From Clostridia bacterium (GTDB taxonomy: Bacteria > Bacillota > Clostridia > Oscillospirales > CAG-272): 46,873 bases of DNA. Below, in pieces: positions 32,758 to 39,934 of the stretch (the first letter of the stretch is position 1; each line of letters begins with the position of its first letter). Both the position numbers and the translations under genes were made by a program. The notes beneath the pieces were generated by a model, which saw nothing but the letters and a program-made list of their open reading frames with translations, had not been told where the DNA came from and did no database searches. The stretch spans positions 1-46,873 of the forward strand of contig JAFVRG010000013.1 of NCBI GenBank assembly GCA_017504405.1, in the 5' to 3' direction.

Positions 32758-33861
32758 ATGAAAAAGGTAATTATTAATGAAAATCAGAAGGGCTTTCTCT
32801 TCAAAAACGGCAAATACGTAAAATTGCTCAACGCAGGTAAATACCGTATTTTCGGGGACAGAGAGATTGAAATTTGCAATCTGGAGCAGCCTCTTGTCAG
32901 CAACAAATGCGCTCTTGACACATTGCTTGCGGATGAAAGCGTTTCGAGGCAGGTGTCGTTAGTGGAGGTGGATGACGAGCAGCTTGCGCTCCACTACGTC
33001 AACGGCAAATTCTCATCCGTGCTCCGTTGCGGTAAGCACGCATTCTGGTCAGTGGTGGATAAGCACGATTTTAAGCTTGTGGATATTTCAACTCCTACGG
33101 TTGATGAATCTGTGCCCGAGTATATCTTTTCTAAAATTTCTCAGATATACTATACCAAGGTAGAGGTGGCTGAATATCAGAAGGCGAGGCTCTATTTCAA
33201 CCAAAGGCTTGAGAAAATTCTTGATGCGGGTACATATTATTTTTGGAAAACGCCCGTCAAAATCGACGTAGGCTTTGTTGATACACGTCTGACGCAAATG
33301 GATATTACCGGTCAGGAAATTCTGTCTGCCGACAAGGTGTCGCTTCGCATTAATTTTGTCTGCAACTACCGTGTTACCGATTATGTCAGGATTCTGACCG
33401 AGATTGATGACTTTGCAGAGCAGATACACGTTGCGGCACAGCTTGCGTTGCGTGAATACGTTGGCAAATACAAGCTTGATGAGATTCTTGAAAACAAGGA
33501 TATGATGTCAAAGTTTGTGTTTGAAAGGCTGCAGAAAAAGGAGAAGGAGCTGTTCGTTGAAATTACGGATGCGGGTGTAAAGGATATCATCCTGCCCGGC
33601 GAGATTCGTGAGATTATGAACACGGTTCTCATTGCAGAGAAGCGTGCGCAGGCTAACGTCATCACCCGCCGTGAGGAGGTTGCATCTACCCGCTCTCTCT
33701 TGAACACAGCGAAGCTTATGGATGATAATCAGACTCTTTATAAGCTCAAGGAGCTTGAGTACGTTGAGCGCATTTGCGAAAACGTGGGCAACATTACTCT
33801 GAACGGAAGCGGAGACGTTCTTTCACAGCTCACAGGAATTTTGAGAAGCAATAAGGCTTGA
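32758..33861 (+). CDS. Slipin-family SPFH (band 7) protein
   Basis: A 367-aa SPFH protein. After an N-terminal beta-rich part (about 1-110) come the SPFH/band-7 core (about 115-290, with YQKARLYFNQRLEKILDAGTY, TQMDITGQEILSADKVSLRIN and IHVAAQLALREYVGKYKLDEIL) and a helical tail (about 300-360, EKRAQANVITRREEVASTRS). Unlike many slipins, no N-terminal membrane hairpin is visible, so it may form a soluble or peripheral oligomer. AAAGGA lies eight bases ahead of the ATG. It is the first gene after the structured RNA and is followed by rtcB 73 bases later. Slipin-RtcB pairing is known from other bacterial RNA-repair gene neighbourhoods. Confidence 0.88.
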   Translation: MKKVIINENQKGFLFKNGKYVKLLNAGKYRIFGDREIEICNLEQPLVSNKCALDTLLADESVSRQVSLVEVDDEQLALHYVNGKFSSVLRCGKHAFWSVVDKHDFKLVDISTPTVDESVPEYIFSKISQIYYTKVEVAEYQKARLYFNQRLEKILDAGTYYFWKTPVKIDVGFVDTRLTQMDITGQEILSADKVSLRINFVCNYRVTDYVRILTEIDDFAEQIHVAAQLALREYVGKYKLDEILENKDMMSKFVFERLQKKEKELFVEITDAGVKDIILPGEIREIMNTVLIAEKRAQANVITRREEVASTRSLLNTAKLMDDNQTLYKLKELEYVERICENVGNITLNGSGDVLSQLTGILRSNKA

Positions 33862-33869
33862 CTCAAGCA

Positions 33870-33911
33870 TTCGGTCGGGCATTCCTGCGAGCACAAAAAA
33901 GCCCGACCGAA
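33870..33911 (+). promoter_or_regulatory. Intercistronic hairpin between slipin and rtcB
   Basis: A perfect 11-base-pair stem (33870-33880 with 33901-33911) around a 20-base loop. The 3' flank is A-rich, not T-rich, so it is not a normal plus-strand terminator. It is more likely an RNA processing, stability or attenuation element. Confidence 0.65.
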
Positions 33912-33934
33912 AAAATTATTAAAGGAGAATTATT

Positions 33935-35143
33935 ATGATAGAGATAATAGGAGAGCACAATACTGCAAAGTGCTTTACCAATCAGATTGAGGATAGTGCT
34001 CGTGAGCAGATACATATGGTTTGTGACACTGAGGCGTTTTCTGATTCTAAAATCAGAATTATGCCTGATGTTCACGCAGGCAAGGGATGTACCATTGGCA
34101 CTACCATGACCGTAACCGATAAGATAGTGCCCTCAATGGTTGGCGTAGATATCGGTTGCGGTATGTACACCGTTTCACTCGGTCAGATAGATATTGATTT
34201 TAAAAAATTCGACGAGGTAGCTCACTATATTCCTTCAGGCAGAGACATTTGGGAGGGAAGACAGGAGAAATTTGACCTTCAGCAGCTCCGTTGCTATCGC
34301 AATCTCAAATATTCAAAGCGATTGGAGCGCAGCCTTGGCACACTTGGTGGCGGTAATCACTTTATTGAGATTGACGAGGATGATGAGAGAAATAAGTACC
34401 TCGTAATCCATTCAGGAAGCAGAAACCTCGGCAAGCAGGTTGCAGAGCATTATCAGCAGATGGCTGTGGAGCTAAATCTCGGCAAGGAGGAGTATTTCAG
34501 AAAGAGAGATGAGATTATCTGCTCTTATAAGGCTGAGGGGAGAAGGGGCGAGATTCAGAATGCCCTCAAGCAATTGGATAAGGAGTGGAAGGCGAAGGAG
34601 CCTACTCTGCCAAGCGACCTTTGCTATCTCTACGGAAATTTTATGGACGACTATCTTCACGATGTGGATATCTGCCAAAAATTCGCAACGGTAAACCGTG
34701 AGAAAATAGCAGAGATATTGCTCGATAAAAGCGGACTTAATGGCTCTTTTGCGTTCCATACGGTTCATAACTATATTGACATTGAGGAGATGATTCTTCG
34801 TAAGGGCGCTGTGTCTGCAAGACTCGGGGAGAAACTGCTCATCCCCATAAATATGCGTGACGGTAGCTTGATTTGCGTTGGTAAGGGCAATGAGGATTGG
34901 AACTATTCAGCACCTCACGGAGCAGGACGTCTGATGTCCCGTTCTTCCGCCTTTGAGCGTCTTACAATGGCGGAGTATGAGGAGCAAATGGCTGGAATCT
35001 ATTCTACCTGCGTGGTTCCTACCACTCTCGACGAGTCACCTATGGCTTATAAGAGTCTGGATGATATCGTGCAAAATATCCAGCCTACCGCAGATATTAT
35101 TTGTCACATAAGACCTATCTATAATTTCAAGGCGGTTTTATAG
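33935..35143 (+). CDS. rtcB: RNA-splicing ligase RtcB (short form)
   Basis: GTP- and Mn2+-dependent ligase joining 2',3'-cyclic phosphate (or 3'-phosphate) and 5'-OH RNA ends, as in tRNA repair. It has 402 aa against about 480 for archaeal and many bacterial forms, but the active site is complete: Asp72 and Cys75 in GVDIGCGM, Asn141-His142 in GGGNHFIE, His159 in HSGSR, His278 in TVHNY and the guanylated His328 in APHGAGR. Archease and RtcA are absent in the window. AAAGGAG ahead of ATG. Last gene of the slipin-rtcB unit, closed by a 16-base-pair terminator. Confidence 0.95.
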   Translation: MIEIIGEHNTAKCFTNQIEDSAREQIHMVCDTEAFSDSKIRIMPDVHAGKGCTIGTTMTVTDKIVPSMVGVDIGCGMYTVSLGQIDIDFKKFDEVAHYIPSGRDIWEGRQEKFDLQQLRCYRNLKYSKRLERSLGTLGGGNHFIEIDEDDERNKYLVIHSGSRNLGKQVAEHYQQMAVELNLGKEEYFRKRDEIICSYKAEGRRGEIQNALKQLDKEWKAKEPTLPSDLCYLYGNFMDDYLHDVDICQKFATVNREKIAEILLDKSGLNGSFAFHTVHNYIDIEEMILRKGAVSARLGEKLLIPINMRDGSLICVGKGNEDWNYSAPHGAGRLMSRSSAFERLTMAEYEEQMAGIYSTCVVPTTLDESPMAYKSLDDIVQNIQPTADIICHIRPIYNFKAVL

Positions 35144-35144
35144 A

Positions 35145-35192
35145 GTCAAGCTGTTTTGAGCACGTAAATATCGGGTAACGCTCTTGCTTGAC
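35145..35192 (+). other. Structured 3' region after rtcB
   Basis: Seven-base-pair outer stem (gtcaagc 35145-35151 with gcttgac 35186-35192) enclosing gagc/gctc (35157-35160 with 35180-35183). It precedes the terminator. It could be a small RNA or a 3' UTR element; weak evidence. Confidence 0.35.
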
Positions 35193-35219
35193 AATCAGGT
35201 AACATATGCTCATTAGTGT

Positions 35220-35279
35220 GTTCTCTTTGGAGAGTGAATCAACAAAAATTGACTCTCCAAGGAGAACGCTTTTTCTTTT
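35220..35279 (+). terminator. Very strong terminator of slipin-rtcB
   Basis: Sixteen consecutive pairs (35220-35235 with 35252-35267, one G.T) and a T-rich tail starting at 35270. Confidence 0.95.
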
Positions 35280-35315
35280 GAAAACGGAAAAAGAGGGCTT
35301 GACGTTAAGAATATG

Positions 35316-35344
35316 TTGAAAAAATATGTGTTTTCTGGTATAAT
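35316..35344 (+). promoter_or_regulatory. Promoter of the TIGR04076 gene
   Basis: TTGAAA (35316-35321), 17-base spacer, perfect TATAAT (35339-35344). Confidence 0.85.
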
Positions 35345-35395
35345 GCAGTATAAGATAATTAAATGAAAGGGCGCTCAGAAGCGACGGTAGACGAT

Positions 35396-35698
35396 ATGGA
35401 AAAAATAAAAATTACGGTGATGCGTAAGGCGTGCTATAACGACCTTATCGAAAAATACGAAAATCCGATAGAGCACGCCTGCGATTTGTGCGAGGGGCAG
35501 ATCTTTTTCTGCGAAAACGCAGAAAAGCCCAATGGGCTTTGCGACAGTGCGTGGGAGAGCATCTATCCGTTTGTTCTCGAATTGGCAAACGGCGGTGGAA
35601 ATTTCTTTGACGGTTGGATGAAAAACGAAAAATCTGCGATGCTGTCCTGCAACGACGGCTTTCGTCCCGTCAGCTTTCTTGTTGAGGTTGTAAAATAA
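35396..35698 (+). CDS. TIGR04076-family protein
   Basis: A 100-aa protein of a small uncharacterised family. The hallmark pattern is visible: KIKITVMRKACYNDLIEKY, then CDLCEGQIFFC, GLCDSAW, YPFVLELANGGGNFFDGW and SCNDGFRPVSFLVE. Its six or so cysteines suggest metal or redox chemistry, but function is unknown. ATG 35396 matches the family start (M-x-K-I-K-I-T-V); another in-frame ATG at 35363 adds 11 residues, and neither has a strong ribosome site. A small hairpin (cgct/agcg, 35376-35387) lies between them. Single gene with its own promoter. Confidence 0.8.
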   Translation: MEKIKITVMRKACYNDLIEKYENPIEHACDLCEGQIFFCENAEKPNGLCDSAWESIYPFVLELANGGGNFFDGWMKNEKSAMLSCNDGFRPVSFLVEVVK

Positions 35699-35731
35699 AT
35701 CAAAAAAGTTGTCGAAAAATGAAAAGTTTTG

Positions 35732-35760
35732 TTGACTTTGCACATCTTTCGTGGTAAAAT
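35732..35760 (+). promoter_or_regulatory. Promoter of uraA-upp
   Basis: TTGACT (35732-35737), 17-base spacer, TAAAAT (35755-35760). Confidence 0.8.
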
Positions 35761-35766
35761 ATAGCC

Positions 35767-35860
35767 AATAGGCAGAAAACGGTTAAATAGCTACGGGAGT
35801 GCGGACTTTTGTTCGCCCCTTGTTAACGTTTTGCCCTTTCACCTAAAAATTTTGGAGGCT
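35767..35860 (+). promoter_or_regulatory. Structured leader of the uracil salvage operon
   Basis: An outer stem of about 13 pairs with small bulges (35771-35786 with 35823-35835) encloses ggg/ccc (35795-35797 with 35817-35819) and a six-pair hairpin with a TTTT loop (35801-35806 with 35811-35816). The ribosome site ggagg follows and can pair weakly with an upstream cct. There is no T-run, so control would be at translation. It may be a uracil/UMP-linked element such as a PyrR-type site; I do not recognise a named class. Confidence 0.5.
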
Positions 35861-35864
35861 TATC

Positions 35865-37331
35865 ATGGCTAAAAATCTGGTTTATGACATCCACGACAGA
35901 CCGAAGTTTGGCAATATGCTCATCTTCGCTCTCCAACAGCTGCTCGCAATCCTTGCGGCAACAATCGCAGTTCCCACAATTATCGGCGTACCTACTCAGA
36001 TACCTGCCGCTATATTCGGCGCAGGCGTAGGAACTCTGGTTTATCAGATCTTCACTCGCTTCAAGAGCCCGGTTTTCCTCGGTAGCTCGTTCGCATTTTT
36101 GAGCTCGCTCGGCGTTGCTCTCGCATACGGCTATTGCGGTATCGTTCTCGGCTCGGTTGTAGCGGGTCTTGTTTATGTAGTAATCGCAGTGATTATTCAC
36201 TTCGTCGGCACCGATTGGGTTGCAAAGCTTATGCCCCCCGTTATCATCGGCCCTACGGTTACCCTCATCGGTCTTTCCCTCGCAGGCGCCGCTATGGGTG
36301 ATATAGTGAAGGCGAGCGGAGCAGAGATTAACGCATCCTACAACCTCGTTGCTCTCATTTGCGGTCTTATCACATTCCTCACAATTGTTATCTGCTCAAC
36401 ACAGAAGCGCTTTATGATGCCCCGTCTTGTTCCGTTTATTATAGGAATAGGCGTCGGATACGCAGTTGCCGCTATCTTCACGCTCATCGGCTCTCTTACA
36501 GGCGCTGATTACCTTATGATAGTAAACTTCAAGCCCCTTGTAGACAACTTCGTTAACGCTGACGGCTCGTTCAGAGGAATCCAGGCAATATTTGATTATC
36601 CTCATTTTGCACTCGTTGAGGGCATCAAGGAGCTTGCCACAGGCGAGCTCGCTCCCGAAATCACGGCAGCTAATAAGGGAGCAACGCTCATAAACATCGG
36701 CGGTGTTGCAGAGGTTGTTATAGCATTTTTGCCCGTTGCTCTCGTTGTGTTTGCGGAGCATATCGCAGACCACAAGAACCTTTCGAGCATAATCGAGCGA
36801 GACCTCATCAGCGACCCCGGTCTTTCCCGCACCCTTCTCGGTGACGGCGTAGGCTCTATCGCAGGTACTGTGTTCGGCGTATGCCCCAACACTACATACG
36901 GCGAGTCGGTTGGCTGTGTCGCTATTACGAGAAACGCATCGGTCGTTACGATAACCACTACGGCAATTATGTGTATGGTGCTCTCGTTTATCAGCCCGAT
37001 AATGGTGCTTTTGCAGACGATTCCTGCCTGTGCTATGGGCGGAACCTGCCTCGCACTTTACGGATTTATCGCCGTTTCGGGACTTAAAATGTTCAAGGAC
37101 CTTGACCTTTCGGATAACAAGAACCTGTTCGTCGTTTCCGCAATACTCATTTCGGGTATCGGAGGCTTGGCAATAAAGATACCCTATGCTCTCGCAGCAA
37201 ACGGCGCAGTTCTCAAAACAATTCAGGTAACCTCAATAGCAACCGCTCTCATTCTCGGTATAGTAGTTAACGCTATACTCACAAGACTGGAAAAGAGCAA
37301 GCTCGGCAAGGAGCCCGAAAAAAAGGATTAA
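35865..37331 (+). CDS. uraA: Uracil permease
   Basis: A 488-aa nucleobase:cation symporter (NCS2 family) with about 14 membrane segments. Typical UraA blocks are FALQQLLAILAATIAVP near the start, VALVVFAEHIADHKN with the substrate-binding Glu, and CPNTTYGESVGCVAITRNASV. It is longer than E. coli UraA (429 aa), mainly from an insert around residues 190-260. ATG start with GGAGG. upp follows after 13 bases, so the pair imports uracil and converts it to UMP. Xanthine or uric acid permeases are related, but the upp neighbour favours uracil. Confidence 0.93.
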   Translation: MAKNLVYDIHDRPKFGNMLIFALQQLLAILAATIAVPTIIGVPTQIPAAIFGAGVGTLVYQIFTRFKSPVFLGSSFAFLSSLGVALAYGYCGIVLGSVVAGLVYVVIAVIIHFVGTDWVAKLMPPVIIGPTVTLIGLSLAGAAMGDIVKASGAEINASYNLVALICGLITFLTIVICSTQKRFMMPRLVPFIIGIGVGYAVAAIFTLIGSLTGADYLMIVNFKPLVDNFVNADGSFRGIQAIFDYPHFALVEGIKELATGELAPEITAANKGATLINIGGVAEVVIAFLPVALVVFAEHIADHKNLSSIIERDLISDPGLSRTLLGDGVGSIAGTVFGVCPNTTYGESVGCVAITRNASVVTITTTAIMCMVLSFISPIMVLLQTIPACAMGGTCLALYGFIAVSGLKMFKDLDLSDNKNLFVVSAILISGIGGLAIKIPYALAANGAVLKTIQVTSIATALILGIVVNAILTRLEKSKLGKEPEKKD

Positions 37332-37344
37332 AAGAGGAAATAAA

Positions 37345-37986
37345 ATGAAAAGCTACGATAACGTTATCATATTTGACCACCCGCTGATAAGACACAAAAT
37401 CGCAATTCTGCGTGACGAAAAAACGAGCATGAAGGAAGTTCGTGAGCTCGTTGAGGAAATCACGACGCTCATGACCTACGAGTGCCTTAAAGAGGGAGTC
37501 CCCACAACCGAAATTGAGGTTAAAACTCCGCTTGAGGTATGCAAGCAGCAGGTGGTGAAGGATAACTCTATCGCCATAGTCCCCATTCTGCGTGCAGGAC
37601 TTGGAATGGTGAACGGAATACACGTGCTATTCCCGTCCGCAAGAGTCGGCCATATCGGAATGTACCGTGACGAGGAAACGCTCGAGCCCCATTCCTATTA
37701 TTGCAAGCTCCCCGACGGCATAGAGGACAAGCTTGTTCTTGTGGTAGACCCCATGCTGGCAACGGGCGGCAGTGCGTGCGATGCAATCAATCTTTTGAAG
37801 GAGAGGGGCTGTAAGCATATCAAGTTTATGGCAATCATCGGAGCGCCCGAGGGCGTGTCCCTCGTAGCGGAGAAGCACCCCGACGTAAATATCTACGTGT
37901 CCACCCTGGACAGATGCCTGAACAAAAACGGCTACATTCTCCCGGGTCTTGGCGATGCGGGCGACCGTCTTTTCGGAACTAAATAA
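37345..37986 (+). CDS. upp: Uracil phosphoribosyltransferase
   Basis: Makes UMP from uracil and PRPP. It has 213 aa, normal length. Family blocks are IFDHPLIRHKIAILRDEKT at the start, IVPILRAGLGMVNG, the PRPP loop VVDPMLATGGSA, and the uracil-binding end GYILPGLGDAGDRLFGTK. AGAGGAAAT lies ahead of ATG. Second gene of the uraA-upp unit, with a terminator shared with the convergent AAA+ gene. Confidence 0.97.
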   Translation: MKSYDNVIIFDHPLIRHKIAILRDEKTSMKEVRELVEEITTLMTYECLKEGVPTTEIEVKTPLEVCKQQVVKDNSIAIVPILRAGLGMVNGIHVLFPSARVGHIGMYRDEETLEPHSYYCKLPDGIEDKLVLVVDPMLATGGSACDAINLLKERGCKHIKFMAIIGAPEGVSLVAEKHPDVNIYVSTLDRCLNKNGYILPGLGDAGDRLFGTK

Positions 37987-38015
37987 TCAAAACAATCGGA
38001 AAAACCGAACAAAAA

Positions 38016-38055
38016 GGCTATGCGCCTTGCCCAACGGCAGCGCATAGCCCTTTTT
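38016..38055. terminator. Bidirectional terminator between upp and the FtsH-like gene
   Basis: Perfect ten-base-pair stem (38016-38025 with 38040-38049), an A-run before and a T-run after, overlapping the stop codon of the minus-strand gene. Confidence 0.9.
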
Positions 38056-39424
38056 ATGCCTTGACTTTGTTACTTATGTCCTCTATGAGAGCTTCACAGT
38101 CCTTTTTGTCAATAGTTCTTCTTTCAAGAAGATGAGGAATGAGCGATTTTATCAATTGCTTATTCTTCAGCACTAACTCCTTTGCCCTGCAATAGCACTC
38201 GGAGGTTATTTTATCCATAATCTCGTTTATCTGGTCAATGTGATCAGGCGAATACGGTATATCTCTTGCACGTGCCTCTCTATACTGAATATCCACGCCG
38301 AGCATGCCCATTTCGAGCATTCTCTGCATCAGACAGTCGGTTATGCGGAGCTGATAGTAAAGGTTGTCGTAGGTTTTGTTGAGGATTATTTCCTCGGCTG
38401 CATATCCGCCGTAGATAACAGTTATAGCATCCATCAAATCCGCACGGCAGAACACGCTGCTGTTATTCATTTCCTCCTCGCATTCGTCCATTTCGTCATC
38501 GCCGTCGTAATCGTCCTCATAATCGTCGTCGATTTCAGCAATCAGCTTGTTGTAATAGTCATTGCAAACGGTGTCCTCCTCGAGACTCAGCACGTATTCA
38601 CCGTGATTTAGCTCACGTGCCACGGATAAAAGACCTATGTTTCTGCAAGCATACACAACGTCCTCCACCTGTGAGCCCTTTCTCGATATGTCCTCGTTTT
38701 TGATTTCCGAGAAAACAGCCCTTATCAGCTCCTCACTTGCAAAATTATTGTCGTCGGAATGAAGAACGCTTTCGTTTATAAGCGTCTCGAGAGCTGCGCA
38801 GGAAAATCCAGAGCACATTCTTGCCATTTCCTCGGCTTTCATTCCAAACCGACAGGAGGAGCGACTTATGTACATATTGATAATCTCTACCCGAGAGGTG
38901 TATGTAGGTCTTTCGATACTGATTTTTTTATCAATTCTTCCGGGTCGTACAAGTGTTTCGGGCAGCGAACCGTAGCTGTTGCAGGTAGCCACAAAAACGA
39001 TGTTCGCCGTGCTGTCCATGCCGTCGATGAGCGTTAATAGCTGAGCGAGTATGCTCTTCGAGCGGTCAGTATAGTATTCCTCGTCGTCATTGGGAAGCAA
39101 TTTGTCAAGCTCGTCAAAAAATATCATAGTAGGCACCTTGCTTTTTCTCGCAGATGAAAACGCTCTTTTTAACTGCCTGCAAATCGAGGATTCCCTGGTT
39201 GCATCCCCCAAATCTACCTTTTTAATTTTCAATCCGCATTCGTTTGCCAAAACCTTTGCAAACAACGTTTTTCCCGTGCCGGCTCTGCCGTAGAAAATGA
39301 TTCCCTTCGGTAGTCTGCCTCCTTTTTCCTCATATTTTTTTCTGTTAGAGAAAATTTCACAGAGATTTTTCAGCTCCGTCTTTTCTCTTTCGTATCCTGC
39401 GATACTGTCAAATGTGTAATTCAT
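38054..39424 (-). CDS. Soluble FtsH-like AAA+ protein with dead protease domain
   Basis: A 456-aa protein built like FtsH without its membrane part. The AAA+ module has Walker A GRAGTGKT (46-53), Walker B IFFDELD (Asp104, Glu105) and arginine fingers in LVRPGRID (160-165), all intact. The second half follows the M41 peptidase fold (CRADLMDAITVIYGGYAAEEI, then a helical end with LLERRTIDKKD), but the zinc motif HEAGH is ACRNI (259-263), and the third ligand Asp appears to be Gln358. An acidic insert (about 298-319) is unusual. So: ATPase/unfoldase likely, proteolysis unlikely. It starts two bases after the small gene at 39427 and is divergent from a WYL regulator. Confidence 0.87.
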   Translation of the reverse strand: MNYTFDSIAGYEREKTELKNLCEIFSNRKKYEEKGGRLPKGIIFYGRAGTGKTLFAKVLANECGLKIKKVDLGDATRESSICRQLKRAFSSARKSKVPTMIFFDELDKLLPNDDEEYYTDRSKSILAQLLTLIDGMDSTANIVFVATCNSYGSLPETLVRPGRIDKKISIERPTYTSRVEIINMYISRSSCRFGMKAEEMARMCSGFSCAALETLINESVLHSDDNNFASEELIRAVFSEIKNEDISRKGSQVEDVVYACRNIGLLSVARELNHGEYVLSLEEDTVCNDYYNKLIAEIDDDYEDDYDGDDEMDECEEEMNNSSVFCRADLMDAITVIYGGYAAEEIILNKTYDNLYYQLRITDCLMQRMLEMGMLGVDIQYREARARDIPYSPDHIDQINEIMDKITSECYCRAKELVLKNKQLIKSLIPHLLERRTIDKKDCEALIEDISNKVKA

Positions 39425-39426
39425 GT

Positions 39427-39756
39427 CTATACCTCCTTGTTGTTAAAAACGTTTTCCATGTCTCCGATTCGGACGTATCCGTTAAGTCTCAGCCCCTCCA
39501 CAATGATGTCAAAAACCGCACGGCTGACATCGAGTGAGTCAATCGGTTCGTAGTATTCGTCATACCCGTCGGTGTTCAAGTCGCTGATGTTTATATCGAG
39601 CACGTACCTTTTGTTGAATCTGTCGATTGAAACCTGGTCCACTCGGTCATCACGTCCCTTCACCTGTGCATCGGTGTGAAATAGCTCCCAACCCCTGATC
39701 GAAAACCTTTCCTCCTCTTCGTTTGATTCTTTTGCTCTTCCATTAAATTCTGCCAT
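39427..39756 (-). CDS. Small hypothetical partner of the FtsH-like protein
   Basis: A 109-aa acidic protein with no family I recognise. It has a charged N-terminus (KESNEEEERF), RYVLDINISDLNTDGYDEYYEP in the middle, and a compact end with VFDIIVEGLRLNGYVRIGD. No signal peptide or membrane segment. ATG start with AGGAGG eight bases upstream and a good promoter. It ends two bases before the FtsH-like gene begins, so the two are tightly coupled and may form a complex, for example adaptor plus unfoldase; inferred. Confidence 0.78.
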   Translation of the reverse strand: MAEFNGRAKESNEEEERFSIRGWELFHTDAQVKGRDDRVDQVSIDRFNKRYVLDINISDLNTDGYDEYYEPIDSLDVSRAVFDIIVEGLRLNGYVRIGDMENVFNNKEV

Positions 39757-39787
39757 TTTCTTGCCCTCCTTTTATTCTTCCCTTACA

Positions 39788-39816
39788 TTATACAACCGAT
39801 TTTTTCCTATTACAAT
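39788..39816 (-). promoter_or_regulatory. Promoter of the small gene and FtsH-like gene
   Basis: Minus-strand TTGTAA (39816-39811), 17-base spacer, perfect TATAAT (39793-39788). Confidence 0.8.
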
Positions 39817-39884
39817 TGGCAGATTTCATTATTTTTTTGCCCCCTGTTTTTTACAAAAAACCCATATTTTATAGGAACAATATA

Positions 39885-39914
39885 TTGACACAATGCCCCC
39901 TTTTAGTGTACAAT
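39885..39914 (+). promoter_or_regulatory. Promoter of the RHH-WYL regulator
   Basis: Perfect TTGACA (39885-39890), 18-base spacer, TACAAT (39909-39914). It is divergent from the FtsH-like unit with about 70 bases between the two -35 boxes, a natural place for a shared operator. Confidence 0.8.
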
Positions 39915-39934
39915 ATATCAAAAGAGGTGATTTT

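Noticed and set aside
33870..33934. Terminator separating slipin from rtcB
   Set aside because: The stem is strong but followed by A-rich sequence, so no plus-strand T-run exists.
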